This document shows positions 45,983-55,955 of a stretch of DNA of 64,000 nt, piece after piece (the stretch's first letter is position 1; each line of letters starts with the position of its first letter). A model generated the notes under the pieces. That model was not told where the DNA came from. It worked only from the letters and a program-made list of their open reading frames with translations, and did no database searches. Source of the DNA: Petunia secreta (Eukaryota > Streptophyta > Magnoliopsida > Solanales > Solanaceae). The stretch spans positions 52,317,001 through 52,381,000 of the forward strand of contig JARKIP010000005.1 in NCBI GenBank assembly GCA_029990175.1. The letters are read 5' to 3'. A program made the position numbers and the translations under genes.

Positions 45983-46207
45983 ACTGAAGCAGAATAGATA
46001 ATTCATGCAAAATCGTTTAAGTTGATATTATTATTTATCCTAGAACTGACGTGTATCTTGGTAATTATGCAGGCCTAATCAGATACGAAAAGATTGCATA
46101 ACTAAGGGATAAAGGATTCGGATTCTAGAAGGTAGAATCCAATTAGGATTCAAAGTCAAGGGAGCTTTGGAATTCTAATTCATCAAGACTTCTTGGCTGT
46201 TGGAAGC

Positions 46208-46214
46208 TATAAAT
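46208..46214 (+). promoter_or_regulatory. TATA box of the Copia LTR
   Basis: TATAAAT in the context AGCTATAAATTATGG, 298 bp into the LTR, identical in the 3' LTR (55106-55112). The R region and transcript start would follow within about 30 bp; this is inferred. Confidence 0.6.
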
Positions 46215-46713
46215 TATGGAGACTATCAGCCATAGAAAAATACACAAATACAGAGAGCATCAAGAAAAAGCTGAGAAGAATTATTAGCTTATTTGTGTAA
46301 TCAATTAGCTACAGTAGAACTAAGTGAGAACCTGTTCCTTAGATTGAATCTTGTAAAAGTTCGAGTCTTAGTTCAATTGTAGTAAGCAAAAATCGAGTTG
46401 TAAACTGTTTGGTTCAAGTCGTGGACTTGATACAACTTCATTGATTGTGAGAAAGATCATTAAAGGATTAGATTTAGTCCTAGGTTAGTAAGAGTGAGTC
46501 TTGTAACCAAGTGGGTCTTTTTACATAGTGAAGTTGAAATCCTACTTGAGAAGTAGGTCGTGGTTTTTTGATCCCGTGTCTAGGGGTTTTTCCACGCTAA
46601 TATCTGGTGTTCAATTACTTACAGTTTTAATTCCGCACATCGTAGAGTAAAGGAACACATTTTAAGGAACTGGTCCTTTAAATAGTAAAGTGGTGTAATC
46701 GTGGGAAATAACA

Positions 46714-46729
46714 ATTGTTATCAGAGCAG
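46714..46729 (+). promoter_or_regulatory. Primer binding site (initiator Met tRNA type)
   Basis: Just after the 5' LTR, TTGTTATCAGAGCAGG corresponds to the TGGTATCAGAGC primer site used by plant Copia elements, with a substitution. The gag ATG follows at 46763. Confidence 0.8.
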
Positions 46730-46762
46730 GTTATCCTTGAAAAGACTAACACCTAGGATTAG

Positions 46763-48655
46763 ATGAGTACATCACGAGAGAACAGTGAGGGCCAGTCAAT
46801 GGTTAGAGCACCTTACTTCAATGGAAAATACTATTCATGGTGGAAAGAGAGGATGCGTGATCACCTTCAAGCAGAAGATTACGTACTGTGGGACATAGTA
46901 ACTGAAGGTCCTATGATCCCAATGAAGAAGGATGCTGATGAAAAGGATGTTCCCAAAACCAGGAAGGAATGCAATGCTGAAGACATAAAGCAATGGGAAA
47001 AGAATGCTAAGGCAAGGAAGTGGCTGGTTGGTGGACTTAGTCCTGACGAATGCACAAGGATCAAAGGGTATGCCACTGCAAAGGAGATTTGGGATGCACT
47101 ACAAGTTGCACACGAAGGAACAAGTCAGGTAAAAAGGTCCAGAGGTACATTTCTTTATGCTGAATATGAAAGCTTTAAAATGAAAGAAGAAGAATCAATC
47201 TCTGAAATGTATACTAGATTTAATGCCATTGCCTCTGAACTTATCTCTTTGGGAAGGGTTTTAACTGTGGAAGATAGGGTAGAAAAGATTTTGACTAGGG
47301 TTCTTCCAGACTCTTGGGAGATCAAAGCTTGTGCTATCATTGAAAGTAAAGATTTAACCACTTTATCCTTAGATGAGCTTATAGGCAATCTAAAGACTTA
47401 TGAACTGAGAAAGAAGGTTAAAAACATAGGAGCACCAGTTAAAACTGAACCTAACCTAGCCTTGACTGCTGGTGATAAAATCATTTATGATAAGGAACTG
47501 GTCCTTATCACTAAAAGTGTTCAGAAATATTTGAATAAGAAAAGGGAAATTAGTGGACAGGGTAGGTCTACTAACATGAAACAGGCTGGAGAATGCCACA
47601 AATGTGGAAGCTCGGAGCACTACATCAGCAAATGCCTAATTATGGAAGGAGAATGGAGGAAGAAATTCATTGATGAAAGAAAGAAGGCTATGGAACAGGT
47701 CCATAAGAAAAGTGGAAATCCCAAAGCGCTGGTTGCAGGATGGCAAGACAGTGAAGATGGAATAACTGATGATGATCTGGATGAGGATCTTGCTCTAATG
47801 GCACTTGGAGATTCAGAAAATGAAGAAGATCCTGAGGTATTTGTTTCTAAACTTAAAGAAGATGTAAAAAGCATGTCTAGAGTAAAGTTGGTTAAAGTAT
47901 TCCATATTGTGCTAAATGAATTTAAAACTCTGAGGGATGATAATCACCAATTGCATGATAAAGTTGACTGTTTAGAAATAGAATGCAAAGAGGAAATAAT
48001 TAAAAATGATTTTCTGGAAAGAAAGATTAGCATGCTTGAGGAACAGGTCCTCACACTTGAAACAACTGCTCAGGAATTAGAAAATGTTAAAACAGTTGTA
48101 AAAGGTAAAGGTATTGCTAATTCTCATCAGATCATTGCTGAAGAAAAACTGAAAGACACAGTTGATGAACTGTGTAAGAAAGATGAAAAGATAAGATCTT
48201 TAGAAGAAGACTTGGTTAAAACAAAAATGGAATTAAGAAACACTGTAGAATGGAACAAGTCTTCTGAAGCACTAGAATGGTTACAGGAAAATCATAGTAG
48301 TAACAGGAAAGGTATTGGATTTATGAAAGCACAGAGTTCATCCAAATGGAATCCAAAGAGTAAGTACTTATCATTTTCTGAAAACTGGCTATGCACTCAC
48401 TGTGGGAACACTGGTCACTGTAAAGAAAATTGTCAATCTTTAAAAATGGCTGTCCAGAGGAACAGGTCCTATAAACCTGTTCAAAATCCTGTGAAACAGA
48501 AGAATAGGTCCTACAAACCTGTTCAACATTCTATAAAAGGGAGAGATGTTCACACAAAGAAACCATTACCATTCTGGGCTAGGAGAAATCTGATTCATCC
48601 TTTTTCAAAAGGAAAGGAACCCAAACTAGTTTGGGTTCTTAAAATTAACCCCTAG
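46763..48655 (+). CDS. gag: Copia Gag polyprotein
   Basis: 630 codons, uninterrupted. The N-terminus has the Copia gag (UBN2-type) pattern: APYFNGKYYSWWKERMRDHL, about residues 16-35, then KEIWDALQVAHEGTSQVKRS. The first zinc knuckle is CHKCGSSEHYISKC (C-X2-C-X4-H-X4-C, about residues 279-292). A long acidic and coiled-coil region (about 340-510) follows, then a second zinc knuckle CTHCGNTGHCKENC (about 545-558). Near the end a short duplication gives RNRSYKPVQ and KNRSYKPVQ. Gag forms the particle and packages RNA. The frame ends at TAG 48653-48655 while pol is in the +1 frame, overlapping from 48630. At least four clear copies of the element's semi-palindrome lie inside this gene. Confidence 0.93.
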   Translation: MSTSRENSEGQSMVRAPYFNGKYYSWWKERMRDHLQAEDYVLWDIVTEGPMIPMKKDADEKDVPKTRKECNAEDIKQWEKNAKARKWLVGGLSPDECTRIKGYATAKEIWDALQVAHEGTSQVKRSRGTFLYAEYESFKMKEEESISEMYTRFNAIASELISLGRVLTVEDRVEKILTRVLPDSWEIKACAIIESKDLTTLSLDELIGNLKTYELRKKVKNIGAPVKTEPNLALTAGDKIIYDKELVLITKSVQKYLNKKREISGQGRSTNMKQAGECHKCGSSEHYISKCLIMEGEWRKKFIDERKKAMEQVHKKSGNPKALVAGWQDSEDGITDDDLDEDLALMALGDSENEEDPEVFVSKLKEDVKSMSRVKLVKVFHIVLNEFKTLRDDNHQLHDKVDCLEIECKEEIIKNDFLERKISMLEEQVLTLETTAQELENVKTVVKGKGIANSHQIIAEEKLKDTVDELCKKDEKIRSLEEDLVKTKMELRNTVEWNKSSEALEWLQENHSSNRKGIGFMKAQSSSKWNPKSKYLSFSENWLCTHCGNTGHCKENCQSLKMAVQRNRSYKPVQNPVKQKNRSYKPVQHSIKGRDVHTKKPLPFWARRNLIHPFSKGKEPKLVWVLKINP

Positions 48656-51600
48656 TTTTCTTTTGCAGGCTAGAGTGAAGGAGACAAACCACAAATGGTA
48701 CATGGACAGTGGTTGCTCAAGACATATGACAGGGCATAAGGAACTGTTCCTTTCACTCTCAGCCTTCCAAGGAGGAAATGTTTCCTTCGGTAATGGTAAG
48801 AAAGGGGAAATTATTGGAATTGGAAAGGTAGGTAGGTCTGATTCACACTGTATAGATAATGTATTTCTAGTAGATGGGCTGAAGCATTGCTTATTGAGCA
48901 TATCTCAATTGTGTGACAAAGGTAATAATGTTAATTTCTCATCTACTAGATGCACTGTGACTAATCAAGCTTCTGGAGAGGTTATTTTGCAGGGAAACAG
49001 ACATGGAAACATCTACAAAGTAGACTTGCTGACATTATCTGATGGAAGCTTGAGCTGCTTAAGTGTGGTGCAAAATGATCCCCTCCTATGGCACAAAAGA
49101 CTAGGACATGCTAGTCTTTCACAATTGAACAAACTTGTGTCAAAGGACTTGGTGATAGGTCTTCCTAACATCAGGTTTAATGAAGAAAAAGTATGTGAAG
49201 CATGTGCCAGGGGGAAGCAGGTAAAATCCTCCTTCAAATCGAAGAAACAGGTAAGTACCACTAAACCTTTGGAACTGGTCCATATGGATTTATGTGGCCC
49301 TATGAGAACAATGAGTCGTGGAGGTAAGAAGTATGTTATGGTATTGGTGGATGATTACTCCAGATTTACATGGACTATATTTCTTGCATCTAAAGAAGAA
49401 GCATTTAATGCATTTTCAATTTTTGCCAAGAAAGCTCAAAGAACTCTAGATAACCATATTGTTGCCATTAGGTCAGATCATGGAACTGAATTTGAAAATC
49501 ATATGTTTTCCAATTTTTGTAATGAGAATGGCATTAATCATAATTTTTCCTCACCTAGAACCCCACAACAAAATGGTGTAGTGGAAAGGAAAAATAGGAC
49601 TCTAGAAGAAATGGCAAGGACTATGTTGATATCTGGAAATCTTCCACAGAACTTTTGGGCTGAGGCTATTAGTACTGCATGCTACATAATAAATAGATGT
49701 ATGACAAGACCTTTAATAGAAAATGCTTTTGGTTGCAAATGCTTCATACACAACAATGGGAAGGATGCCTTAGGAAAATTTGATCCTAGAAGTGATGAGG
49801 GAATATTTGTTGGTTATTCTTTAAATAGTAAATCTTATAGGGTGTTTAACAAGAAAACATTGAAAATTGAAGAAAGCATGCATGTTAAATTTGATGAAAC
49901 TGACAGTCTCACTCAAGAACAGGTACAGGAGGATGAAGAAATTGGAATGCTGAAAGAGTTTGAACTTAATCCACAAATGCAGATTCTGGATATGAGAAGT
50001 GAACTGCAAGGAACTGTTTCTCAGGACAGAACTGAGAAGAGTAGCACTGAAACAGGGGGAACAACTGTTGGTTCCACCTCACAAACTGGAAACACTACTC
50101 TATCAGGAACTGTTCCTCAGCAGAGGACTTCTGACAATGGATTGACATCCAAGCCTTTCAAGTATCAAAGGTCACATCCTGTGGATCAAATAATCTCAGA
50201 TAAGGCTGCCGGAGTTCAAACTAGATCAGCAGTCAAGAATCAAAATCTGTGTGCCTTTAGTTCCTTCTTATCTCTTGTTGAACCTAAAAATGTGAAAGAA
50301 GCACTAAAGGATGCAGATTGGATTAATGCTATGCAGGAAGAACTGAATCAATTCCAAAGGAGTCAAGTTTGGCATCTGGAACCCAAGCCAAGGAACAGGT
50401 CCATAATTGGAACAAAATGGATTTTCAGAAACAAACTTGATGAGGATGGCATGGTAACAAGAAACAAGGCCAGGCTAGTTGTTCAGGGATATAGTCAAGA
50501 GGAGGGTATCGACTATGATGAGACTTTTGCTCCAGTTGCAAGACTGGAAGCAATAAGACTTCTTGTAGCCTTTGCTACATACATGGAATTTACTCTACAT
50601 CAAATGGATGTTAAGAGTGCGTTTCTGAATGGTTACTTGAAAGAAGAAGTGTATGTCAAGCAACCTCCAGGTTTTGAAAGTGAACAGTTCCCTGAACATG
50701 TGTACAAGTTGGACAAGGCCTTGTATGGGCTCAAGCAGGCACCAAGAGCATGGTATGAGAGGCTATCAAAATTTCTACTCCAGCATGGATACAAGAGAGG
50801 TAAAATTGATAGTACTTTGTTCTTAAAAGAAAAAGGTAAGGATCTCTTAATTGTTCAAATCTATGTAGATGATATAATTTTTGGTGCCACGTGTGAAAAT
50901 TTAAGTAAGGAATTTGCAAACTTGATGGGGAGTGAATTTGAGATGAGCATGATGGGTGAACTCAATTTCTTTTTGGGTTTACAAATTAAGCAAACCTCAA
51001 ATGGAACTATGATCCATCAACAAAAGTATGTTAAGGAATTACTTAAAAGGTTTGATATGGATAATGCTAAGGAAATTGACACACCTATTGCCACTGCCAT
51101 AAAATTGGATCTTGATGAACATGGAATATCAGTTGATCAAAAATTGTATAGGGGTATGATAGATTCTCTACTTTATCTAACTGCTAGTAGACCTGATATT
51201 GTGTTCAGTATTGGTTTGTGTGCTAGGTTCCAATCAGATCCTAAAGAATCTCATTTGAAAGCTGTTAAAAGAATATTGAGGTATCTGAAAGGAACAGGTC
51301 CCTTGGGACTTTGGTATCCAAAAGGTGGTAGTTTTAATCTTGTTGGATATACTGATGCTGACTATGCAGGTTTCCTTGTTGATAGAAAAAGTACCTCAGG
51401 TATGACACATTTTCTTGGTGAATGTTTGGTTTCTTGGGGAACTAAGAAACAGAATTCAGTGGCACTTTCCACTGCTGAGACTGAATATGTTGCAGCTGCT
51501 TCATGTTGTTCACAGTTGTTATGGATCAAACAACAATTACAGGATTTTGGTGTTGATGTAGGAACTGTTCCTATATATTGTGATAACACTAGTGCTATTA

Positions 51601-51805
51601 ATATGACAAGAATCCAGTGCATCATAAAAGGACTAAACACATTGATATAAGACATCATTTCCTAAGAGACAATTATGAAAAAGGTTTGATCACCATAGCA
51701 TTTTGTCCTACTGAAAAGCAAATAGCTGACATTTTTACTAAAGCTCTAGGTAGAGATGATTTTGAAAGAAATAGATTGGAGTTAGGGATGATTAAATTCA
51801 CATAA
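48630..51805 (+). CDS. pol: Copia Pol: protease, integrase, RT, RNase H
   Basis: The frame opens at 48630, has no ATG before the protease and must be reached from gag. Domains in order: protease (WYMDSGCSRHMTG near 48700), gag-pre-integrase/zinc domain (LLWHKRLGHASLSQL...CEACARGK), integrase core with Asp in VHMDLCGPM, Asp in IRSDHGTEFEN and Glu in NGVVERKNRTL, RT (HQMDVKSAFLNGYLKEE, YGLKQAPRAWY, QIYVDDIIFG) and RNase H (GYTDADYAG, ALSTAETEYVAA, YCDNTSAIN). Two defects are visible. Integrase jumps from TRPLIEN directly to AFGCKCF, lacking about twenty residues usual there. A one-base loss near 51608 shifts the frame so the long frame ends at 51650, while the true RNase H tail (HHKRTKHIDIRHHFLRD...) lies in another frame to 51805. 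Confidence 0.9.
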
Positions 51806-52405
51806 AATCATCAATGCTTTACTTCATAATTGGCTAGAAAATTGCTCTTAAAATGAATTTTATTCAAGTCATCATGAATTATTCAGTCCAGTTTTCATAC
51901 TTAAATGTATACTCTCATGCTACATATCTTATTTAGAGTTGCTAAAATTGAATGATGTTACCCTTATGCTCTTAGAATTTCATATGATCAAAAATTGTAA
52001 ATTGGAAGGACACTGAATTGTGGTGTTAAAAACAGGTATGTACTCGTAATTATTCAGTTAATTTAGAAGTATAAAGGCTATAGGTAACTTGTGTTTAGGA
52101 TAAAATCCCACTAAGTTTCCTACCCATATCCAAATTGCAAAAGAGTCCCATCGGAGGAACAGTTCCTATTCTGAAAAGGTAATCTGCAGCCTAACGGCTC
52201 TTTTTCTCCGGGAGACTCCCAAGAGTCCTTAACCGTTGCATGTTGATGATGAGGTAAGTTGATCGTTTCTCACTCAAACTCCACTACCTATTCCACTATA
52301 TAAATACACTTCCTCTTCTTCCTTATTCTTTTACATTGTTCATCAATTAAAACTTTCAAAATTTCAGAAAGAGTAGTAAATTACTTATTAATTCGAATTG
52401 CAAAG
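51806..52405. other. Spacer between pol and ORF3
   Basis: 600 bp without coding sequence. It contains a perfect AGGAACAGTTCCT palindrome at 52155-52167. A TATATAAATA stretch near 52298-52307, followed by the ORF3 ATG about 100 bp later, could be an internal promoter for ORF3; this is speculative. Confidence 0.5.
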
Positions 52406-54351
52406 ATGTCTCTTGCTTCTGATAATTCTTCAACTGCACCTATTGATGATCAACCACAAAATCTTAATCCTCCCTCACCCATGGAAACCACTGACCTAAA
52501 CCCTGAAGTTCCTGAACCAATTCCAGAAATACATGAACCTGAAATTCAGGGGGAAGGACCAGTTCCCACGGCTGAATCAATTACTGAGCAGGCTGAGGAT
52601 TTGTCACGTGCTATGGTGTTGTATCAGTATGAGGTAAACTTCACCTATCCTTTGAATGTGGTTATAGATGAGGAAGAAAAGGGAGAGGGGTCTGGGGCTG
52701 CTCTTGAGGGGGAACCAATTAGGAGTTTGGAAGCACCCATGCATGGGTCATCGGGGTCTCCAGAGGCTGCTCCTAGAGTACCCATGGAGGATGTGATGGA
52801 TGTTGATGAGGCTATCAGTGATAGTGATAGGCCCTTGGTAGACTTGATCAAAATTAGGAGTATGCAAAGAAAGTTGGCTAGAAAGGGACCTATTGATGCT
52901 CATGTAACTACTGAAATTGCTGCTAAGTTGAAGAAAATAGGTGATAGTTATAAGCCCGGAAATAGGAAGAGAGTTGAGAGTTCCTCTAAGGCAAAATGAC
53001 CTGTTTCTTCTGCCTCAACCCCTGCTTCTAGGGGTAGGAGGACAAGAAGTGCTGCCAAAGCTGTTGATGAACAACTAGCTGCTGCCTTGGAAAGGAGCAG
53101 AAAAGGGAAAGGAAAACAGGTAGTTGAGGAGAAAGAAGTGGATCATATTGATGATATTGATCTTGCTGATTTTTCTGAGGATGATGAGATGGTAGAAGCT
53201 GAGGAGGTGGTGCCTCAGTCAAAGAAAAGAAAATTTCCTGAGAGAAGAGTAACAAGAAGCTCAGTTAAAGCTGTAGAGAAAACTGCTAAGAGGACCAGGT
53301 CCTCCAAGAGAGTGGTTGTTTCTGAAAGTTCTGCTAGTGACAGTGATGAGTCTGTTGCTGAAGATGAGAGTGATAGTGATGCTGACGGAGGTGAGTCTGT
53401 GCACTGTGTCCATGATGACATGTTGACCAGGAAGGTTTTGAAAGGAAGAGTATTGGCCGATGTGCAAGAAGAAGGGATGTTATGGTTGTTGCAAAAACTG
53501 CATGCTCAGGGTTGGAGGGACATGGTCCTTAAGATCTCTGGTAGGTGTGCAAAGGGGATGGTGCAGGATTTCTATAAGAATTGTTCCATCCGAGGTGATC
53601 AAATTACTACCTTTGTTAATGACAATGTCATCATATTTGACACAAGGGAACTTGGTGAGTTGCTGGGGATTCCTGCCACTGGGTATGCTAGCTATGTTAA
53701 GAAGGTCTGGCCTGACTTGACAGACTTGCCTACTGATCTGGAGATCACTAGGAAGTTTACTGAGAATGATGGTGAAGAGAAACCAAGGGCAGTGCAGAAG
53801 AGTGAGATGCACCCACAGCACCAAGTGTTATTTGAGTTTGTGAACAAGATAGTGATGCCAAGGCAGGAGAAAAGAGGAGTTGCCAGTTTCATGGACCTGG
53901 TCCTTATGGAACTGTTGGACACTGAAAAGCAGATCAATTGGCCCAGCTTTATGATCCACCTGATCAAAAGGGTGATTGCTGGGAAGAGAAAGCACTCCCT
54001 GCCGTTTGGTTTTATTCTGACTGATATATTTGCAAAGTTGAAGATTCCCTTGGAAGGGGTTGTGAAGGCTACAAAGAAGGAGAAGATTGGTTGTGCCACT
54101 TTGATAAGCTGTGACTTGCCAGTTCAGGCTGATCCTCCACAGGCTGGTGTTGGGAGGCAGCCACTGAACAACAAAGTAAGGCACTTAGGCAACAGGTTGC
54201 TATGCAGGCTGTCGAGATAGCAAGGCTGGAAGAGGAGAGGAATTACTGGAAGGCAGAGGCCTCAAAAGCAAAGGAGACAAATGAGGGAATGCTCAAGCAG
54301 ATGTTTGATTTGCTTAACAAGTCTCAGGGACCTGGTCCTTCCACATCCTGA
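52406..54351 (+). pseudogene. Third ORF of the Copia element (env position)
   Basis: Begins at ATG 52406. A TGA at 52997-52999 interrupts, the same frame continues to about 54150, and a frameshift there leads into a coiled-coil tail (QQVAMQAVEIARLEEE) ending at 54351: about 648 codons in the unbroken form. The N-terminal third is acidic and low-complexity; the middle has Lys/Arg and Ser/Asp/Glu runs (PQSKKRKFPERRVTR, SESSASDSDES) that look nuclear. A globular part of about 200 residues follows (GWRDMVLKISGRCAKGMVQD, TRELGELLGIPATGY, PLEGVVKA), resembling the domain annotated as putative plant transposon protein. I see no signal peptide or membrane segment, so an envelope role is not supported. 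Function unknown. Confidence 0.7.
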
Positions 54352-54792
54352 CCACCTTAGCCTTAGCCATCTTTTGTCCAGTGGGATCTAGCCTAGCCTA
54401 GTGCCTTAGCCTTTTTTCTTCTTTAGTAGTTGGATAATTCTGTAGTACTTGCTTGTATCCCCTGATTTTAATATTTGGTTAAATGAATTGTCTTTGATGG
54501 CTAATATCATTGTCTTGCAGTTGCTTTGATTTGATTTATGTTTGCATTTTGAGTTGCCTCAATGGCTATGAGCTGATTAATTCTAACACTTGAGTTATAT
54601 TTTTTTATGCAACCTTTTCAATGATGCCAAAAGGGGGAAGAGTGAGTGTCTGCTTTTGCATGAAGTTATACCTAATTGAGAATCTGTTTCATAATGATAA
54701 ATTAATTCTTCTCTGATTGATTGTCTTTTTGAGCTTAAGTTGTACTTCAGGACATTAAGGAGATGAAGCTATGCTTATGAATTTGTCATCAT
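54352..54792. other. Copia 3' UTR
   Basis: AT-rich non-coding DNA between ORF3 and the 3' polypurine tract. It contains the upstream purine tract at 54629-54642, listed separately. No open frame of note. Confidence 0.6.
54629..54642 (+). promoter_or_regulatory. Upstream (extra) polypurine tract
   Basis: AAAAGGGGGAAGAG in the context ATGATGCCAAAAGGGGGAAG, 179 bp before the 3' LTR. Sireviruses are known for several polypurine-tract copies in this region, which supports the lineage call. Confidence 0.7.
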
Positions 54793-54807
54793 CAAAAAGG
54801 GGGAAAT
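54793..54807 (+). promoter_or_regulatory. 3' polypurine tract of the Copia element
   Basis: CAAAAAGGGGGAAAT abuts the 3' LTR at 54808. The preceding TTTGTCATCATC is the usual Sirevirus/Copia context. Confidence 0.85.
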
Positions 54808-55611
54808 TATTAGCTTGGATAAGCTTGGAGTTTTGCTTGATGACTGAGGAACGGATTCAAAGGACCTGTTCCTTTGAATCACTGAAGCAGAATAGATAAT
54901 TCATGCAAAATCGTTTAAGTTGATATTATTATTTATCCTAGAACTGACGTGTATCTTGGTAATTATGCAGGCCTAATCAGATACGAAAAGATTGCATAAC
55001 TAAGGGATAAAGGATTCAGATTCTAGAAGGTAGAATCCAATTAGGATTCAAAGTCAAGGGAGCTTTGGAATTCTAATTCATCAAGACTTCTTGGCTGTTG
55101 GAAGCTATAAATTATGGAGACTATCAGCCATAGAAAAATACACAAATACAGAGAGCATCAAGAAAAAGCTGAGAAGAATTATTAGCTTATTTGTGTAATC
55201 AATTAGCTACAGTAGAACTAAGTGAGAACCTGTTCCTTAGATTGAATCTTGTAAAAGTTCGAGTCTTAGTTCAATTGTAGTAAGCAAAAATCGAGTTGTA
55301 AACTGTTTGGTTCAAGTCGTGGACTTGATACAACTTCACTGATTGTGAGAAAGATCACTAAAGGATTAGATTTAGTCCTAGGTTAGTAAGAGTGAGTCTT
55401 GTAACCAAGTGGGTCTTTTTACATAGTGAAGTTGAAATCCTACTTGAGAAGTAGGTCGTGGTTTTTTGATCCCGTGTCTAGGGGTTTTTCCACGCTAATA
55501 TCTGGTGTTCAATTACTTACAGTTTTAATTCCGCACATCGTAGAGTAAAGGAACACATTTTAAGGAACTGGCCCTTTAAATAGTAAAGTGGTGTAATCGT
55601 GGGAAATAACA
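54808..55611 (+). repeat. 3' LTR of the Copia element (804 bp)
   Basis: Same length as the 5' LTR with about nine substitutions. One changes the terminal TG to TA at 54808-54809; another changes the semi-palindrome near 55562 (GGTCC to GGCCC). It ends GGGAAATAACA, followed by CCGAC. Confidence 0.95.
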
Positions 55612-55616
55612 CCGAC

Positions 55617-55955
55617 TTCTGTGGTTTGAAACTTGTGCCTAGCCTTTCTGGCTTGCCTAGCTCTATCTCTTAATTACCTATTCTGTGCTCGAGAAGGTCT
55701 CTCAGTTCGTTAGAATGCGCCAAACAAAAAATATATCCCCCCTAGATGAGGTCCATCTTAACCAAGGGGCCATGGACTTCTTGGATTGGTCAACTCTGTG
55801 GTGGTGAGTACATACCCGGTTAGAGTATCCCGCCTGATATGCTCAACATCAGTTCACCCTCTTTTTGAATCTCCATTTCATAGTCCAAACTTCTTGAAGA
55901 TTAAGGATGAAAATCCTTATATCTGAGTTCTTTGTGAGAAATCACACATAAACCT
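55617..55955. other. Unidentified insert in the chromovirus, right part
   Basis: Continuation of the 45606-45909 segment after the Copia element. No coding sequence recognised. Compositionally closer to the left part than to the AT-rich chromovirus remains. Confidence 0.4.

Larger units (their letters stand above)
45910..46713 (+). repeat. 5' LTR of the Copia element (804 bp)
   Basis: TGTTAGCTTGG...GGGAAATAACA. It differs from the 3' LTR at about nine positions, four of them in the first 35 bases. A TATA box TATAAAT lies at 46208-46214. It includes a perfect 11-bp inverted repeat (45956-45982) and two further copies of the dispersed semi-palindrome (about 46327 and 46664). Confidence 0.95.
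45956..55576. repeat. Dispersed semi-palindrome of the Copia element (about 20 copies)
   Basis: Core GGA-ACNGN-TCC or a close variant. Clear copies start at about 45961, 46327, 46664, 47492, 47690, 48038, 48458, 48738, 49270, 50105, 50390, 51289, 51559, 52155, 53290, 53893, 54326, 54859, 55225 and 55562; weaker ones are near 48500, 50008, 52555 and 53516. Arms often pair beyond the core and change together: AAGGA/TCCTT (47492, 48738), ATGGA/TCCAT (47690), GAGGA/TCCTC (48038, 53290), TAGGA/TCCTA (51559). In gag, pol and ORF3 the core is read in all three codon phases. I noticed no comparable series in the other elements of this window. Confidence 0.8.
45910..55611 (+). mobile_element. Sirevirus-like Ty1/Copia retrotransposon with third ORF
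   Basis: A 9,702-bp element with 804-bp LTRs (45910-46713 and 54808-55611), an initiator-Met-type primer site, gag (46763-48655), pol (about 48630-51805), a third ORF (52406-54351), two purine tracts ending in the classic AAAAAGGGGGAAAT before the 3' LTR, and near-perfect target duplications (CTGAC 45905-45909, CCGAC 55612-55616). The integrase-before-RT order makes it Copia. The long gag with zinc knuckles, the extra downstream ORF and the CATCATCAAAAAGGGGGA context point to the Sirevirus (SIRE/Maximus) lineage. About nine LTR differences in 804 bp indicate moderate youth. Lesions are few: one frameshift at the end of pol, a short in-frame gap in integrase, one stop and one frameshift in ORF3. 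Confidence 0.93.
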
